Below are positions 18,324 through 20,766 of a stretch of 20,766 nucleotides of DNA, one piece after another. Under the pieces are notes generated by a model. That model searched no databases and had not been told where the DNA came from. It was given only the letters and a program-made list of their open reading frames with translations. Both the position numbers and the translations under genes were made by a program. The stretch's first letter is position 1; each line of letters opens with the position of its first letter. The DNA comes from Trichomonas tenax (lineage: Eukaryota > Parabasalia > Trichomonadida > Trichomonadidae), in the NCBI GenBank assembly GCA_023091735.1, contig JALKBU010000917.1, positions 1-20,766 on the forward strand, written 5' to 3'.

Positions 18324-18719
18324 TTACTTATTGAATTCATCGATATAACTTTGTAAACACGAATAAAACGAACAATAAGGATTAAACGGTTTTATGTAAT
18401 GACCGGCTCCATCGTCTCCGAATAAACGATACTGATTGTGAATATCAAGTTCTAATATCGTTACTTTATTCATATATACGTTAATGTAATATATATCCTC
18501 TGTTGATTCACTGTAGAAATAATTTTTAGTATAAAATGTAAATCTGGTTCGTTTCATTACTGTTGACACATAAGCGATAAATTTTACATCATACGGCAAT
18601 GTTATATATTCTGGTTCATCGTCTCTTTTTCCATAGTTTGTATTTCTCAGCTTTACATCATTCATGAATAACTTCTGTAAACGTTTGGGAAATGTTTTAT
18701 AATAAATGTACTGACTCAT
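18324..18719 (-). CDS. Unknown 131-residue Maverick-type protein
   Basis: An intact minus-strand ORF rich in Tyr, Phe and Lys (MSQYIYYKTFPKRLQKLF..., EYITLPYDVKFIAYVSTVMK, DIYYINVYMNKVTILELD, AGHYIKPFNPYCSFY). No membrane segment, signal peptide or known motif is seen. It converges on the fibre gene and its codon usage is as AT-rich as the other Maverick genes. The function is unknown. The start is the only reasonable ATG; a weak T-rich stretch (about 18737-18755) precedes it. Confidence 0.65.
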   Translation of the reverse strand: MSQYIYYKTFPKRLQKLFMNDVKLRNTNYGKRDDEPEYITLPYDVKFIAYVSTVMKRTRFTFYTKNYFYSESTEDIYYINVYMNKVTILELDIHNQYRLFGDDGAGHYIKPFNPYCSFYSCLQSYIDEFNK

Positions 18720-18757
18720 TCTTTACTTAGGAATTAAAAAAATAAATTATTTTAAAA

Positions 18758-18792
18758 ACTAATCAGATTTTATAAAGTCATAAGTTTTAAAA
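18758..18792. repeat. Direct repeat flanking the 131-residue gene, copy 2
   Basis: Partner of 18244-18278 (28 of 35 identical), in the same orientation, 39 bp upstream of the start of the 131-residue gene. It may be a remnant of a duplicated promoter or of an insertion. Confidence 0.5.
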
Positions 18793-18860
18793 ATTATTTT
18801 AACATTGACGTGTAAAGTTATTTTAACATGAGTTTGTGGTGTAAAAGGTGTCACTTTTAG

Positions 18861-18901
18861 AAATTTGCAATAGCCCGACTTCGTCGGGCTAGTGCGAATT
18901 T
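18861..18901. repeat. Long GC-centred hairpin with TTC loop
   Basis: A 9 bp perfect stem (18871-18879 with 18883-18891) closes a 3 nt TTC loop. After a one-base mismatch step the flanks AAATTTGCA and TGCGAATTT extend the hairpin by another 9 pairs (one G:T). The stem core AGCCCGAC/GTCGGGCT is strikingly GC-rich in this region. Confidence 0.7.
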
Positions 18902-18939
18902 CTCATTACTAACTCTCTGGCCAACAAAGTTAGCCTCCG

Positions 18940-20045
18940 TGCATGTGTTTTTTTGTTTTTGTGGGGCTTCAATTTTAAAAATTTTGTGTTTGTGGGGCTT
19001 CAATTTTTAAGTTTTTGTGTTTTTGAGGGCTTGGTTGCACAAAAGTAGCAAAAATAAAAAATCAAAATAAGGGTTCTCATGAAATTTGTACGTTGTGGTT
19101 AAAGTACAAAAATAAAAAATCAAAATTTGAATTTAAAAAATTTGTTTGAGAGCTGTGCTTGCACGTGTTGAGAGCTGTGCTTACACATTTCGAACATGTT
19201 GTTGTTGTAATTTGAATTGAGTTGTGTTTGCACGTGCTGAGAGTTGTGCTTACACTGTGTTTAAAAATAATGACTCGAGACACATTTTTAGAAGTTTCTT
19301 TCAGCTGATAAAAAAGGTGTGTTTTAATATGTTGTCTTGAGTGTCCTAGTGGACCGGGTCCGAAAAAAAGGTTTAAAGGGGTGACAATATGACTTTTTGA
19401 CAACACGCGCTTAGAGTTGAGTTTGACACATTTCGAACGTGTTGTGATGAGAGTTGTGCTTGACACGTGTTGAGAGTTCGTACGTTAAACATGTTGTGTG
19501 TTTTATCATTTCTAACGTTTGTTATATACATGTTGTTAAATGTCTGTTGTCAATTAAAATATAAACTCTTTTATGACCCAGGACACCTAAGACATTTAAA
19601 AGAATATGAGAAAAATATGTGAAAAATCTAGTTTAAACAAATTATTGACCCAGTCCACTGACCCAGGACAAACCAAAGTGAGAAGAAAAAAAAAACAAAG
19701 TGACTACGTTCACGAAGCTTCAAAAATAAGGGTTCGCATGAGTTTATACGTTTATGAATGTGTTGTTTTTTGAAAATGGGGTCAAAAATAAGGGTTTGCA
19801 CATGTTTAGAGTTGTGTTTGCACGTGCTTAGTGTTGTGTTTAACACATTTCGAACATGTGATTGTTGTGATTTGTTCTAAAATAATGACTCGAGACACAT
19901 TTTTAGATGTTTCTTTTAGCCGATAAAAAAGGTGTGTCTGAATATGTTGTCTTGAGTGTCCTGTTGGGCCGGACTAGAAAAAAGTTTTTAAAGGGGTGAC
20001 AATACAACGTTTTGACAACACGTTTAGAGTTGTGTTTGCACTGTG
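18940..20045. repeat. Mosaic of diverged direct repeats, no genes
   Basis: About 160 bp at 19265-19425 (from AATAATGACTCGAGACACAT on) recurs at 19880-20040, about 85% identical by eye, 615 bp apart. Shorter motifs also recur: CAAAAATAAGGGTTYGCATG-like at 19063, 19721 and 19782; ACACATTTCGAAC at about 19184, 19426 and 19843; TTGTGGGGCTTCAATTTT at about 18958 and 18988; GAGAGYTGTGCTTRCAC several times between 19145 and 19260. ORFs here only reflect the repeats. It looks like a repeated-element family or satellite-like domain. Confidence 0.7.
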
Positions 20046-20077
20046 TTTATTCATGTACACACACAGATGGCGCCTCT

Positions 20078-20096
20078 GATCACGCTTCGCGTGATC
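20078..20096. repeat. Hairpin with TTC loop (second of its kind)
   Basis: GATCACGC-TTC-GCGTGATC forms an 8 bp perfect stem with the same TTC loop as the hairpin at 18871-18891. It lies just after the second 160 bp repeat copy. Confidence 0.7.
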
Positions 20097-20570
20097 GCCG
20101 TCGCGGATCTAATTAGGATTCATGACCCCAAAATAAGGTGGGGGCTTTATTTCCACACTTTAAGGCTAAAGTGGCAAACGATATTGGGTTGTTTTACCGA
20201 AGGGGGCCTGCTAGTTTTGGAAGTGTCAGACAAGGGGTTGTTTTGAAAAATGGGGTTTGTACGTTAATGAAAAGTGGCGGGCCTCGTTATTTTTCATGTC
20301 AACGTTAGGATTTGTACGTTTATTTAATGTTTCTAGTTATTTTAGGCGTTGACCTTTGAGGTGTTTTAGAATGTCGGAGCTAAGCAAGATTTGCTTTTAA
20401 TGTAAAATAAAGAGGTCGGAATAAGGAACCGGTCGATGTTCCGGTGTTGATGTTAGGGGGTGTTTTTGAATGACAGGAGGGGTTCCTGGGGTACCTAGTG
20501 CCTACCTTCTTCCAAATCCATTTATATTTATCACTTATTTTTAGAATATACTGACCTGAAAAAGCTAAAC
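20097..20570. other. GC-richer stretch without supportable gene
   Basis: More G-rich than the rest of the window, with runs such as GGTGGGGGC and GGGGGC. TTTGTACGTT is shared with the repeats upstream (about 19087, 20266, 20312), so it belongs to the same repeat domain. Small hairpins are AAGCAA-GAT-TTGCTT (near 20383) and GGAAC...GTTCC (near 20437). The one open stretch (20043-20246, 67 codons) has no recognisable family. Confidence 0.4.
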
Positions 20571-20635
20571 ATTATTTATTTATTATATAAATATCATATC
20601 CTAGGTTACTAGAAACTAGGAATATATAATAGACC

Positions 20636-20766
20636 CATATGCATATAATTTTTTGGTTTGCAACTAGGTGACCTATATGCATTTCCGGCCTCCATATGCA
20701 TATAGGTTTTATATGCATATAGGATTTCATATGCACACAGAATTCTATATGCATATAGGTTTCCAT
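20636..20766. repeat. ATGCAT-centred tandem array, period about 18 bp
   Basis: ATGCAT or a one-base variant begins at 20639, 20677, 20696, 20713, 20731 and 20749. From 20696 on the spacing is 17-18 bp, with consensus TATATGCATATAGG followed by TTT/ATT. The core TATATGCATATA is itself a 12 bp palindrome. The array runs off the right edge, so its full length is unknown. Confidence 0.75.

Larger units (their letters stand above)
9683..18719. mobile_element. Decayed, rearranged Maverick/Polinton element (minimum extent)
   Basis: The span holds a protein-primed polymerase B in two pieces, an A32/FtsK-like packaging ATPase, a penton-like gene, a fibre gene and several genes of the compact, bidirectional type seen in parabasalid Mavericks. 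Integrase, cysteine protease and long terminal inverted repeats are not found, so the ends are unknown and the limits are those of recognisable genes. Most genes have premature stops or single frameshifts, but three at the right (14719-18719) are fully open. Confidence 0.7.

Noticed and set aside
19077..19466. 129-codon minus-strand ORF with repeated Cys-Lys-His-Asn
   Set aside because: The residues simply translate the nucleotide repeats (GTGTTGAGAGTTGTGCTT-like); no protein features.
19628..19846. 72-codon minus-strand ORF
   Set aside because: It falls in the same repeat domain and shares the repeat-derived CKHNSK motif.
20043..20246. 67-codon plus-strand ORF
   Set aside because: No family match by eye, and it spans the TTC-loop hairpin; likely chance.
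20636..20766. Possible CRISPR-like array
   Set aside because: The units are contiguous with period 17-18 bp and no unique spacers; it is a minisatellite.

Overview
The window looks like nuclear DNA of a parabasalid protist, most likely Trichomonas vaginalis or a close relative such as Tritrichomonas. The evidence is an AT-rich, nearly intronless sequence, a BspA-like leucine-rich-repeat surface protein with a C-terminal membrane anchor (plus a second, broken one), a MULE transposase, and a large decayed Maverick/Polinton virus-like transposon. This assignment is inferred from gene content. No search was run.

Left part (1-7427), host genes and old debris. A 418 bp element with perfect 23 bp terminal inverted repeats (50-467) sits next to a gene remnant (556-1335) whose C-terminus resembles the CKK microtubule-minus-end domain of CAMSAP/patronin. 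Then come the intact BspA-like gene (1619-2959), a frameshifted antisense BspA-like relative (3093-4162), two oppositely oriented remnants of one repeated family (4202-4712 and about 5250-5700), and mostly non-coding DNA with a GC-rich cluster of short inverted repeats (about 6000-6283).

Middle (7428-9464). A Mutator-like (MULE) transposase lies on the minus strand. It is one continuous reading frame of about 680 codons broken only by two in-frame TAG codons. Its DDE residues, C-x2-H motif and an N-terminal FLYWCH-like zinc finger are all still legible.

Maverick part (about 9683-18719). In order: an N-terminal piece of a protein-primed family B DNA polymerase; an antisense unknown gene; the packaging ATPase (one premature TGA); two broken unknown structural-type genes; a second polymerase piece; an intact minor-capsid/penton-like gene (minus); an intact 945-residue fibre protein with a collagen-like stretch, 80-residue near-identical repeats and a phage tail-fibre-like C-terminal domain; and an intact 131-residue unknown gene (minus). 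Integrase and protease genes are not in the window. The polymerase pieces are about 4 kb apart in the right order and orientation, with other Maverick genes between them, so the copy is rearranged. Several of its genes share a T-rich element (T4-6 ATT) just upstream of the start codon.

Right part (18720-20766). There are no supportable genes. It is a mosaic of diverged direct repeats with two strong GC-rich hairpins built on a TTC loop, ending in an 18 bp-period tandem array centred on ATGCAT that runs off the window.

The observations most worth pursuing are the phage-like fibre gene and its open frame beside decayed neighbours, the CKK-like remnant, the split polymerase, and the shared start-proximal promoter motif.
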